A stretch of DNA of 64,000 bases, from assembly GCA_036971475.1 (NCBI GenBank), contig JBAIZL010000005.1:174518886-174582885 (forward strand). The letters run 5' to 3'. Source of the stretch: Prosapia bicincta (taxonomy: Eukaryota > Arthropoda > Insecta > Hemiptera > Cercopidae). The position numbers were made by a program, and so were the translations under genes. The first letter of the stretch is position 1, and each line of letters opens with the position of its first letter. This document shows, in pieces, positions 36,718 through 48,084 of the stretch. The notes under the pieces were generated by a model that made no database searches, had not been told where the DNA came from, and saw nothing but the letters and a program-made list of their open reading frames with translations.

Positions 36718-39288
36718 ATTGATACTTCATTAACCAAAACCAATTTAATTCGTTCACAACAAATCTATACAATATTCAATTCACTGCACATGTAAAAATT
36801 AAGGTTATTAAATAATTTAATATTCAGTATTATGTTTTTGTATTTGTATTAGATTTGTTTACTTTGTTTTATTAGTTCTAGTGGATGGTTTCTTGAAAAA
36901 GCACAGGATATATCTATATATTTAAATCAAAGATTGTGAAACAAATTCCCTCGTAGCAATGTGTCCTACAAGATTCTGCTTCATGCCATTCTGAAAAAAA
37001 CGATATATAGATATATTTTTTTATTAAGAGGTTGTCAAGGCCATGAGATTTCTTAGACTCAAGACAAATTGAAGATATTATTGTTGTAATGAAAAATCGA
37101 TTCTCAGAAATGGATTTTACTATAAAAAATATTATTAAATAATATGTAGTATATGCATCAAAGATTAACATGAATGTGTTAAAATCTCAACTTTTCATTT
37201 ACGCATAATTTGTTATATTTAACAATCACAATATTATACTTTTCATCTAGAGATGACAATATTAAGGTTAGAATAAATTAGCAGTAACTGGAAACTTTAA
37301 ACTGCTTTCCAAGCAAATAAAATTCGAACACAAGGGAACAGTAAATAATTACAAAAAAGGAAACAGAATTAGGTATTTAAACCAAACAAAATTTTGGTAA
37401 ATATAGATAACCAGATGTCTAACAATAATGCTTACCTTTTCATATACAAGATCAAAGAACCCAACCTAACCAGATAAACACAGACAAGTGTCTAATGACT
37501 GGAGGTTTTGTAGTTATTAAATCTGTTTCCATAAATATTGTAGACTTTCGTTTCTCTAAGGAGTCGTCGTAAATTTGCAAGTATTTCTGAAAAAGCCCTT
37601 CTCAATATCTGACCTAATTTGGATTCATTAAGCGTATAAACTGCATAAGAGCTGGAACTCTTGTGTTGACGACTAACGCATCTAAAAGAGAAAAAAAAGC
37701 TACACAAAGCAGAAACAATTTAGATTATTTTATAGGGTAATAGCTGTGAAAACAATGTCAAGTGCCAACAAATATGAAACTATTATATTCTTCATTATGA
37801 AAAACAAAATAAATTGATACTTCATTAACCAAAACCAATTTAATTCGTTCACAACAAATCTATACAATATTCAATTCACTGAACATGTAAAATTAAGGTT
37901 ATAAAATAATTTAATATTCAGTATTATGTTTTTGTATTTGTATTAGATTTGTTTACTTTGTTTTATTAGTTCTAGTGGATGGTTTCTTGAAAAAGCACAG
38001 GATATATCTATATATTTAAATCAAAGATTGTGAAACAAATTCCCTCGTAGCAATGTGTCCTACAAGATTCTGCTTCATGCCATTCTGAAAAAAACGATAT
38101 ATAGATATATTTTTTTACTAAAAGGTTGTCAAGGCCATGAGATTTCTTAGACTCAAGACAATTTGAAGATATTATTGTTGTAATGAAAAATCGATTCTCA
38201 GAAATGGATTTTACTATAAAAAATATTATTAAATAATATGTAGTATATGCATCAAAGATTAACATGAATGTGTTAAAATCTCAACTTTTCATTTACGCAT
38301 AATTTGTTATATTTAACAATCACAATATTATACTTTTCATCTAGAGATGACAATATTAAGGTTAGAATAAATTAGCAGTAACTGGAAACTTTAAACTGCT
38401 TTCCAAGCAAATAAAATTCAAACACATGGGAACAGGAAATAAATACAAATATGGAAACAGACTTAGATAATAAAACCAAACAAAATTTTGCTAAATATTG
38501 ATAACCAGATGTGTAAGAATAATGCTTACCTTTTTATATACAAGATCAAAGATCCCAACCTAACCAGATAAATACAGACAGGTGGCGGACGATTGTACGT
38601 TTTGTAGTTATTGAATCGGTTTCTATAAATTTTGTAGGCATTCGACTCTCTAAAGAGTCATCTTAAATTTGCAAGTATTTCTGAAATAGACCTTCTCAAT
38701 ATCTAACCGAATTTGGATTCATTAAGCGTATAAACTTCATAAGAGCTGCTGGAACTCTTGTGCTAACGATTATAGCATCTAAAAGAGAAAAAAAGATGCT
38801 ACACAAAGCAGAAACAATGTAGATTTTTTTATAGGGTAATAGCTGTGGAAACAATGTCAAGCACCAAGAAATGTGAAACTATTATATTCTTTATTATGTA
38901 AAACAAAATAAATTCATATTTCATTAACCACAACAAAATTAATTCGTTCACAACAAATCTATACAATATTCAATTCACTGGACATATAAAATTATGGTTA
39001 TTAAATCATTTTATATTCAGTATTGTTTTTGTATTTGTGTTATATTTGAATATTTTATTAGTTCTAGTAGATGGTATGTTGAAAAAGCACATGATATAGG
39101 GAAGTGTTGTACCTTTGGACAGTTGTACCTCTGTACAGTTTCAGTTCAGCTTAAATGAGATGGAATTTTTGCTTTGTCTATATTTTTATAGATAGTGGCA
39201 GCAGTGACAACTAAACAGTTGGAGGGAAATAGTTCCAAGTTAATAACTGATTGTGTTTTGTGACGAACATTGTTTTACGACTCAAAAA

Positions 39289-39717
39289 GTAAGTTTTTTT
39301 GCTATACTTCATTAAATTTTAGTAAATGTATTTTCTGTATAAATATTCAATTTTGTATAGTATTACAATCTATAAAACATACCCTTTTTGGCAGTGTCAT
39401 CTATTGATCTGTACTTAACCTCAATGTTTTTCTACATTGTTTTTATTTTCATGAGTACATTTGTTGTACCTTTGGACACTGTACTCAGGTATGACAACTG
39501 AAATCTTTACTTTCAAAATTAAATCTCTGTTTACATTAAACATTTTATTTTGTTTAACCTGTAACATCACTATTAAAGGTCAGTGTTAAGTAATGTGCAG
39601 CTGAGTAAACTATTCTATGTCAAAATGAGAACTAACATTTTTTTTCTCTTAATTATGTTAGTTTTCATTTATAACTCATAAAAATTAAAGAATAGCAATT
39701 TTAATTACTTTTTTCAG
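39289..39717 (+). other. Intron of the pogo-like transposase that splits its ATG
   Basis: The donor is AAAAA/GTAAGT at 39289 and the acceptor TTTTTTCAG at 39717. Joining the exons brings the terminal A (39288) next to TG of exon 2 (39718-39719), making ATG followed by CCAAGAAGC (M-P-R-S). No other in-frame start lies before the DNA-binding domain, and none exists in exon 1. The predicted intron is 429 bp. Confidence 0.7.
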
Positions 39718-40349
39718 TGCCAAGAAGCAAAACAGGAGTCAAAAGAGTGAAATTGTCAAAAGAAAATTTAGATGTAGCGGTCAAAGCAGTCCTAGATAAC
39801 AAGTCTCTTCGAGATGCTGCTGAAGAATTCTCAGTCAGTAAATCTACTTTATGGAATTACTTTAAATCCCACAAGATAAAGGTAAAGAAACTGTTGATAT
39901 TGTTTTAAGAAAAAATGACACACAGATAGTTTTTACTGTAGAACAAGAAGCAGAATTAGCTGCCTACCTAAACACAGCTGCTAGACTCCATTAGGGATTA
40001 ACAAGAAAATCTGCAAGGACTCTTGCATTTGAATATGCTGTAGCAAATAATATTAAATGTCCAAGAAAATGGAAGGAAGACAAAATAGCAGGCAATGAAT
40101 GGATCAGAGGGTTTTTTAAAAAATGTCCTACACTGTCGATAAGAAAGCCAGAAGCCACAAGCCTGGCGAGGTCAACTAGCTTTAACAAGTCTAACGTAAA
40201 AACCTTTATTTATAATTATAAGAACATACTGAGCCGGAATAAATTTCCGCCTAATAACATATATAATCTTGCTGAGACAGGCAATTCAACCGTCCATAAC
40301 CCTCAAAAAATTATACCACCAAAAGGTATAAAACAAGTTGGAAGTATTA

Positions 40350-41514
40350 CAGGGTGTCTAGTAAAATAGCTTGAAGAAATTCCCTGAGTTTTCCCTGACT
40401 TTTCCAGGGTGTCTAGTAAAATAGCTTGAAGAGATTCAAGCCCTGGGTTTTCCCTGACTTTTCCTCTTTTAGATGTCTATAGAAAGCCCAGCTAACATTG
40501 ATATCTGAAGGATCTTGGATAAATCCAGACTTTGAAGAAGGAATTGAGTAACTCTTTTGCTTTTGTGTCTGTAAGGAACACAGAACCAAAATATCGAGCT
40601 TTCACTTCATCCGTCTCTTCATCCCAATACCTAACACTCAAATCCATTTGGGCTCTTTGTGATATTTTGTTTAAACTTTCATCAAAGCCAATTACATAGT
40701 TAGAATTTGAATTTAATTATGTCAGTAACAGGTCTTTAATATAATTTGATAAACCGATTACAACACTATAGGAAATGTTATCTTTCCCCAATCTCATGTT
40801 CTGTGCAATGGTGCTATCAGGGAACATCCTTAGAAAGAGGCAAACTACCTTCTGCATTGCGTAAAGAAGTGTTGCATTACTAAATTCACACACCATATAA
40901 TCTCTGCTTCAGTCACTTTATCTTTTAGTTTATATTTATCCTAAGGAAGGAGGGGAGGTAATGACGACATCTGCATGACGCGCTTGCCCGCTACGGCAAT
41001 GAAATCTGGAACCTTCCATGTTGAAATAAACAGTGTACAAATAATCACCGTCAAATAAAACACGTACTATCACGAGTCTAGACAAATAGCTGGCTACGAA
41101 TGTTTACACAGCGTTCTGTGTGGTCAGAAACAGACTGAGTTATCTGTTATCCCCACCTGTCCATATGATAACAGAACCACTGCGCACCCCAAGGCCACGG
41201 TCCAGGCTAAAACCTCCCAGCTGTACCAACTCGACATGTTTAATATTTATTGACATAAGTCCTGAAGTCATAGCATTGGGCTTATCAAATAAATAATGGG
41301 CATCTAAATAAAAAAGTGTTATTTCCTGACTGCCCTGCCCCTAAACCGCTGGCTTACAATACCAAATATTCGAGATCAATGGCCACTAGTTTTGTTTCTT
41401 ATCAAAATAAATATTTTCCCGATTTTTTAAAATTTTCCCTGAATTTTCCCTGAATTTTCCAGAATCTTAAAATTCCCTGACTTTTCCAGGTTTTCCCTGT
41501 CACTAGACACCCTG
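40350..41514 (-). mobile_element. Nested hAT-like non-autonomous DNA transposon
   Basis: 1165 bp with 13-bp terminal inverted repeats, CAGGGTGTCTAGT at the left and its complement at the right, flanked by the 5-bp duplication TATTA (40345-40349 and 41515-41519). Removing the insert and one TATTA keeps the transposase frame of the surrounding pogo-like gene open across the join. The first 55 bp are duplicated in tandem (40350 and 40405). TTTTCCCTGACTTTTCC motifs lie near both ends. A remnant of a transposase-like protein is on the minus strand. The 5-bp duplication is shorter than the classical hAT 8 bp, so the family assignment rests on the protein remnant. Confidence 0.85.
40500..40918 (-). 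pseudogene. Remnant of a hAT-related (zinc-finger/DUF-type) transposase
   Basis: Read on the minus strand from 40918: VTEAEIIWCVN, then a frame change, then LYAMQKVVCLFLRMFPDSTI, an in-frame TAA near 40721, and VIGFDESLNKISQRAQMDLS with RYWDEETDEVKARYF. The FDESLN...QMD...RYWD pattern is one I recognise from a broadly distributed animal family related to hAT transposases. It is interrupted by at least one frame change and one stop, and covers only the middle of the protein. Confidence 0.6.
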
Positions 41515-43203
41515 TATTACTTCAGGGGAGCATGATGCAAATGTCACGATGGTGGCATGTGTAAATGCTGCAGGAAATCACCTACCGCCAATGTTTATTT
41601 TTCCCAGAGTCCATTTCAAACAACACATGTTGAATGGAGCTCCTCCAGGTTCGATTGGCGGTGCACATCAGTCTGGATGGTCAACAGAAGAGTTGTTTGG
41701 CCAGTATTTGGATCATTTTATTCACTATGTAAAACCATCAATAGAGGAGCCAGTTATACTGTTATTAGACAATCATGAAACACATATTTCAATAGATTCC
41801 ATTAATAAAGCCAAAAAGTCAGGGGTTGTAATATTAATATTACCCCCACACACATCACACAAACTTCAACCCTTAGACAGGACTGTCTTTGGGCCATTTA
41901 AAAGATTTTACAATGTTGCTGTGAATGAGTGGATGCTTTCTAATCCTTGTAAACCAATGACCATTTATGAGGTAGCTCAAATATGTGGCAAGGCTTATCT
42001 GCAAGCATTTACTGTAAAAAACATTATAAGTGGTTTTGAAGTCAGTGGAATAAACCCCCTGATTGAAAATATATTTTGTGATGAAGATTATTTGCCCTCT
42101 AATGTAACTGATAGACCATATGGAAACATTGAAGATAACAATCTTGCTATGCAACCAGGACCATCAACATCCACTGATGTTTTGACAGAAACACAACTCA
42201 GAATATCTCTGCATGTCATCAGACCCTTTCCAAAAGCATTACCACGCAAAACAAAAGGAGGACGAAAAAAGGCAGCTCTATGATTATGACTGACACACCT
42301 GAAAAATTGGCAATTGAAGCAGACAAAGCTAAGAAAAAATTGAAAAATCAAACAAAAAAAGACGGGGAAAGAAGGAACTAGGCCTACGTAAAGTGAAGAA
42401 GATTTTTAAAAAATTAGTTTTCTCAAGTTCAGAAGAAGAAGATATGGACATAATAGAAGATGATACAGAGTCTGAAAATGAAGCATTTCTTACCCTACAG
42501 GAAGACATAGCAAGAGAAGAGGAATCAGTATTGGAACAAAAATCATTAGAAGATGACACTGTGAAAACAGGAGACTTTGTCCTTGTTCGCATGATGGGGG
42601 GAAAAATATTTTTTATTGTGGCAGAAGTGAACAATATTTTAAGTGAAATGGAATATCAAGTATAATATTTAAAAAGAGTGGATAAGACAAATAAATTTAA
42701 GAGAGACAGTGAAGACTTGTATCACCTCATTGTTGGTGATATAGAAAGAAAATTGCCCGCTCCTGTATCAGTTGGTGGTTCGGAAAGACAAATTTCTCTC
42801 TTATTATTTAGTGTGGATTTTAGTATTCTTAATGTACATTAACAAAGAAAGTTTTTTCTATTTTATTATTTTCAGTGACAATTCATAATATAAAAAGTGC
42901 CTAATAAATTAAATAAGATGTTTTAATTGTAAATTTGTTGAGTTGTTAATTTAAAATCTTATGTCCATAGGTACAACTCAGGTGTCCAAAGGTACAACTA
43001 CATGTTGAACCTTTGGACACTTTGCTCTTTATTTTGTTTACCTTTGAAACTAATTAACCTTTAACATTTCAGTAATAAAAAAAATACATTTTAAGTGTAA
43101 AAGACCAACAAATATTTTAATTTAACCAGATTTAAATTATATTCATAAAATATGCAGAAAAAAATTATTTTGTGAAAATTGTCCAAAGGTACAACACTCT
43201 CCC

Positions 43204-44708
43204 TATCTATATATTTAAATCAAAGATTGTGCAACAAATTCCCTTGTAGCAATGTTTCCTACAAGATTCTGTTTCATGCCATTCTTAAACAAATGAGATA
43301 TATATATAGATAGATTTCTCTATTAAAAGGTTACAAGGCCATGAGATTTCTGAGACTCAAGACAAATTGAAGATAATATTGTTGTAATGCAGAATCGATT
43401 CTCAGACATGGATTTTACTCAAAAACACATTATTATTAAATATGTAGTATATGCATCATACATTAACATGAATGTGTTAAAATCTCAAGTTTTCATTTTT
43501 GCATAATTTGTTCCATTTATCAAGCACAATATTATACTTTTCATCTATTTTGGTAAATAATTTGGTATTTGGTATTAATTGGTAATTTTGGTAAATATAG
43601 ATGACAAAGACGATTACTTACCTTTAAATATATACAGGATCAAAGAAACCAGATAAACACAAATGGAAGGCGATTTTACTATATAAAAACACAGACATGA
43701 ATTTTATTATAAAACACATTGTAATTTAATATGAAGTATATGTATTATACATTAATAAGAATGTGTTAAAATCTCAACTTTTCATTTATACATAATTTGT
43801 TCTATTTAACTATCACAATATTGTACTTTTAATCTAGGGACGACAATATTAAGGTTAGAATAAATTATCAGTAACTGGATACTTTAAACTGCTTTCCAAG
43901 CAAAAAAAATTTGAACGCAAGGGAACAGGAAATAAATACAAAAAGGAAACAGACTTAGGTAATAAAACCAAACAAAATGTTGGTAAATATAGATATCTAG
44001 ATGTCTAATAATAATGCTTACCTTTTTATATACAAGATCAGAGAACCCAACCTAACCAGATAAACACAGACAAGTGGCGAACGATTGAAGGTTTTGTAGT
44101 TATTGAATCTGTTTCCATAAATATTGTAGCGTTCATTTCTCTAAAGAGACGTCGTCAATTTGCAAGTATTTCTGAAGTAGTCGTTTTCAATATCTGACCG
44201 AATTTGGAAAAGCTGGAAAATTTGTGATGACAACTGAAACCTAAAAAATTGAAAAATATAGTTCCGCTACATAAAACGGAAAAATTTAGATTAGTTTAGG
44301 GGTAATAGCTGTGGAAACTATGCCAAGGGCCAACAAATATTAACTATTATAATGTAGAGTAAAAAAAACATAATAAATAGAAAATTCTTTAACCTATTCA
44401 TAACTAATTTCTTCACAACAAATAAATACCATATTAAATTCACTGCACATTAAAATTAAATAATTTTATAGTCAGTGTTGTGGATATCGTCCAATTTGGT
44501 GGTCTTGAACAATTTCCCAAAATATCGTATAGTGCCGGAGTAATGCATTTCAACCTTAGATTTGAATACTTTGTTTTATTAGTTCTAGTAGATGGTATAT
44601 TTGAAAAGCACAGGATATAACAAAATATTTAAATCAAAGATTGTGCCACAAATTCCCTCATAGCAACGTTTCCTACTAGATTCTGCTTCATGGCATTCTG
44701 CAAATACA

Positions 44709-44772
<64 letters not shown>

Positions 44773-45258
44773 CTCTAATAAAAGGTTGTCAAGGCCACGA
44801 GATTTCTTAGACTAAAGACAAATTGAAGATATTATTGTTGTAATGAAAAATCGATTCTCAGACATGGATTTTACTATAAAACACATTATTATTAAATATG
44901 AAGTGTATATGCATTATACATCAATATGAATGTGTTAAAATCTCAACTTTTCATTTATGCATAATTTGTTCCATTTAACAATCACAATATACTTTTAATC
45001 TACAGATGATAATATTAAGGTTAGAATATATTAGCGGTAACTGGAAACTTTAACCTGCTTTCCAAGCAAATAAAATTCAAACACATGGGAACAGGAAATA
45101 AATATAAAAAAAGGATATAGACTTAGGTAATAAAACAAAACAAAATTTTGGTAAATATAGATAACTTGATGTCTAAGAAGAATGCTTACCTTTTACATAC
45201 AAGATCAAAGAACCTAACCTAACCAGATAAACACAGACAAGTGGCTGAAAATTAGAAG
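43204..45258. repeat. Satellite array segment 5 (diverged monomers)
   Basis: Resumes at TATCTATATATTTAAATC right after the pogo-like element, so that element sits in the monomer broken at 39098. The monomers are clearly more diverged than on the left, with internal deletions (about 43540-43680), an unmatched stretch at about 44474-44560, and a long pure (AT)30 run. It ends where the BEL/Pao LTR begins at 45259. Confidence 0.85.
44711..44770. repeat. (AT)30 microsatellite
   Basis: A pure 60-bp AT dinucleotide run at the position where every satellite monomer has a shorter TA tract. It is the longest expansion in the window. Confidence 0.98.
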
Positions 45259-46084
45259 TGAAGCGACTGGCGCTAGCTAAAATTTAGAAGAAAGCGAGGT
45301 TCGAGAAAGTTCCGAAATAATCAAATAGAAAAGTTCTGTAATATGAAGTGGCGGCCAAATGCGTCTTACTTTAATCTCTAAGCACGCAATTACGAAAGTT
45401 TAAAGCAATAGTTCCGTACAAACACATTTAATAGCATAGGATAATTCGCACTGAGTTTAAACACATAAATAAATGATAAGTAATTAAGCTTAGACAGCAC
45501 TTACCCTCGTGAAGAAAGAATGGGTAAAATTGAAGCGTACGTAGATTCTCGTAGTGGTAGACATCCTGGGTACCCAGTTCGTAGGCGGCAGATCCAGGCG
45601 AAGTATAAACTAAAACTTAAAAGGGTAAATAAATTGGCTGCATTTAAATTGCATAAAGTCATTTACATAAACTCTGGCGCGTAACGGAACAAAGAGTCTT
45701 ACGAAACGGCGATCGTAACTTAAAGTCAATAATAGGAAATAACACATATAAAACCGCGTTTACACGAACACACTTTAACACGAATAGTTCTTGAAACTTG
45801 TACGAGCATCAAAACCGACACTTTACACGCTTGGTGAAACTTTGCGAACAAGCTCTTCATTAAGGCTCGTAACAGCACGAAGGCTCCAAAACGACAGACT
45901 AGAGTAGCCACGGAAATACTAGATAAGGGAGGGGGGTCAGAGATGCCACCAAGAAAATCAATACTTGGTCAATATATCGATTAGTGGGTCAGAAATCACG
46001 TGACCATTACTGTCCAGGCACAGCTGAGCGATTTAATAAATAGATCAAAGTAACACGTTCAAACTTCGAGCGCTGACTCGAATA
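45259..46084 (-). repeat. 3' LTR of BEL/Pao element 1
   Basis: 826 bp, TGAAGCGACTGG...GACTCGAATA; the other copy ends GAACA, so the terminal CA has mutated to TA here. Purine-rich GGTGGGCGGTA (minus strand, 46085-46095) abuts it. Confidence 0.9.
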
Positions 46085-46248
46085 TACCGCCCACCAAAAC
46101 GAACTTTTTAATCCGCCAGATGGGTAGTGGGCGAAGAACCATTAAAGCACCGGAAACCGAGGGTGCCGAAGAAAATGGTCGGGGAAAACGAAGAAAAACA
46201 AGAGAAACAAAAGGGGCAAGAGTGCCGAAGAAAACCAAAGGTGAAAAC

Positions 46249-48084
46249 TCAATGCTGCAGCGGAAAGCCAACAAGCTTGTGGGCAGGTCGCTTCAGCTGG
46301 CCGTGCGAGGTTTTGACAGTAGCTACACGGGATACTTGGTCGTGTCCAGTATGTAGACGTATGATCCGACCCATAGGCCAATGAAGGGGGCTCGGATGCT
46401 CTCCAGTGATAAAGACAAGTTGATCCTCCTGAAGCGGTGAGGAGTTCTTGTGCCACTTGCGGCGTTGAATCTGCGAATGCAGGTACTGAGTAGACCAAGT
46501 CTTCCAGAAACGGTTGGTCATTTGCTGAATCATGGACCAACGAGATTTAAGAGGCGGTTCGGGGTAACATCTCTCCGGAAGTGCAAGGAGCGGACGTCCA
46601 ATAAGAAAATGTCCGGGAGTGAGGAAAGACGATCCTTCGCTGGGGTCAGGCGAAACCTCGAAAATAGGGCGACTGTTAAGAATAGCCTCTATCCGGGTAA
46701 ACAACGTAGACAATTCCTCAGGGTTTAATACCGTATTACCAATCGTGCGGTGCAGAAGTTCTTTAGCGGATTTGACGGCAGCCTCCCAAAGTCCGCCGAA
46801 ATGTGGTGCGGTTGGAGGGTTGAAGTGCCATTCAATGCGTTGGTCGGCGAGTTTGCGCTTGATAAGCGATTTCGAGTGGTCAAGCAGTTGATAGACCTCG
46901 CTCAGACGGTTCGCGGCTCCAATAAAATTCGTGCCGTTGTCAGAATAAATATCAGAGGGTAGCCCTCGTCTTGACGTGAAACGGTGTAAAGCTGCGAGAA
47001 AAGCATCAGTGGATAGGTCGGATACCATCTCCAAGTGCACAGCCTTAGTAGTCATGCAGACAAATAGACAACGATAAGATTTTAAAAGCTTCGAGGTACG
47101 CAAATGATTTGCCTTTGTGTCAAAGGGTCCAGCGAAATCAATTCCCACCCTGCAGAAAGGCGGCGATGGAGTGACTCTAGATGATGGTAAAGCAGCCATC
47201 ATAGGGGGACGAGGCTTAAATTGCAAACGGAAACACCGCATGTACGCATGAATGCGTTGTCGAAGTAAGGAGCGTAACGAAATAATCCAAAATTCGCCGT
47301 TAATAAGAGCTTGAGTGGTGGGCGGTCCGGCATGTAAGGCTAACTTGTGGTAATGATCGCAGATCAAGTTGACGTACTGATGATGTTTAGGAAGCAGAAG
47401 GGGGTGCTTAGATTCATACGACATGTCAGAATGATTAAGTCTTCCGCCCACCCTGAGTAAGCCCTGGGCGTCGACAAATGGCGTTAGGCTGCGGAGTGGA
47501 TCGATGATTTGAGCGCCACGACGGAGCCGTTGCAATGTTGCGCTGAAGGCCAGCTCTTGTATGAGCTTGACGCAGAGATCTCTGGCGTTACTCAACTCCT
47601 GCACCGAAGGCGTAGTAAATGAAGTTTTACTCAAGGCGATTTTGGCCTTGTAGCGGGTGTTATGACCGTGGTTAGTAGTCTGGCCTTTAAGACGGCAATT
47701 GTTCACGAACCGCGGGACGTAAGCGAAAACATGGTGAAGAGTAGTTAAGTTCGAATGTCGTTCTATAGTTGTCAATAGTCGATTAGGCTCTTGAACGGCC
47801 GTACATAGAAGTCTAGGTTCAGATTTATGTTCGGTCTGGTCCGGGTTAAGGCCGGTCGGCTTAGACAAATGCCACGCAGTAGGACATTGTAGCGCCCATG
47901 GTGGGCCGTGCCACCACAGCGGATGTTCAGCAAGCTGATTAGGCAGAAACCCACGGGAAGCAACGTCCGCGGGGTTATCAGCAGTCGAGACATGGAACCA
48001 ACGTTCCATGGAGGTATTTGAAACGATTTCAGTAACGCGGTGGCAGCAAAAGTCTTCAATAAATAAAGCGGGGTGTTGATCCAA
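46249..48084 (-). pseudogene. BEL/Pao pol: end of RNase H and integrase
   Basis: A 611-codon open frame with no natural start, entered from a neighbouring frame. It begins in the RNase H region and then has the WFHVSTADNPADVASRG stretch typical of BEL/Pao. The integrase follows: a histidine/cysteine zinc-binding region (HPLLLPKHHQ...CDHYHKLALHAG...), then the catalytic core with GIDFAGPF (first D), IYSDNGTNF (second D) and HFGGLWEAAVKSAKELL (E). A C-terminal tail ends PLQH at 46249. Integrase itself is uninterrupted, but the frame change near 48070 cuts it off from the upstream pol reading frame. Confidence 0.9.

Larger units (their letters stand above)
25573..39098. repeat. Satellite array segment 4 (about 12 monomers, two monomer types)
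   Basis: The longest uninterrupted part of the array. Frame ends at 28289, 29393, 30494, 31596, 32706, 33815, 34918, 36019, 37171 and 38265 give steps of about 1.1 kb. Type A monomers read TTCTCCAGAGTTTCTCTAAAG (for example 28673, 30876 and 33087); type B reads CTCTAAGGAGTCGTCGTAAAT (29784, 31980, 36403, 37555). From 27.5 to 33 kb they alternate B-A-B-A-B-A, a dimer of about 2.2 kb. The monomers whose frames lie at 31339-31596 and 35762-36019 encode the same 85-residue string. A 227-bp Penelope-like insert (26937-27163) and a 57-bp insert (36661-36717) interrupt it. It ends at the TA target of the pogo-like element. Confidence 0.92.
39718..42842 (+). pseudogene. Pogo-like transposase (helix-turn-helix plus DDE), multiply disrupted
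   Basis: The N-terminal helix-turn-helix (39718-39890) has LRDAAEEFSVSKSTLWNYF. A CENP-B-like region follows in another frame (about 39920-40349: FTVEQEAELAAYL, LAFEYAVANNI, EWIRGFFKKCPTLS). The catalytic region resumes at 41520 (VNAAGNHLPPMFIFPRVHF) with LLLDNHETH and SHKLQPLDRTVFGPF, the second and third acidic positions. At the first one the family's DETG reads AETG near 40275, so the catalytic Asp is lost. Other breaks are a frame change near 39905, an in-frame TAG near 39992, the hAT-like insertion at 40350, a frame change near 42280 and an in-frame TAA at 42663. The acidic C-terminal tail runs to 42842. Non-functional. Confidence 0.88.
39099..43203 (+). mobile_element. Pogo-like (Tc1/mariner superfamily) DNA transposon, inactive
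   Basis: Inserted into the satellite motif GATATATCTATATA with a TA duplication (39097-39098 and 43204-43205). The ends are inverted repeats: GGGAAGTGTTGTACCTTTGG at the left, and the complement with one extra base at the right. The motif GTTGTACCTTTGGAC recurs subterminally at 39463-39477 in direct orientation and as its complement at 42984-42998, with a one-mismatch copy at 43004-43018; these are likely transposase-binding sites. It encodes a broken CENP-B/pogo-type transposase and carries a nested 1165-bp hAT-like element. Without that insert it would be about 2.9 kb. Confidence 0.92.

Noticed and set aside
1050..38265. Recurring 64-89-residue minus-strand frames (MLIYDIYT...) as real genes
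   Set aside because: They recur once per satellite monomer, change reading frame with the TA tract, and the variants between monomers are largely amino-acid changing. They are by-products of the repeat.
39991..40188. Minus-strand 65-codon frame in the pogo-like element
   Set aside because: Antisense of the CENP-B-like part of the transposase.
1..45258. CRISPR array because of regular repeats
   Set aside because: The repeat unit is about 1.1 kb with no spacers, in a eukaryotic genome: a satellite.
45726..45911. 61-63-residue frame repeated at 45.7 and 52.5 kb as a gene
   Set aside because: It lies inside both LTRs of the BEL/Pao element, differs in frame length between the copies, and shows no domain.
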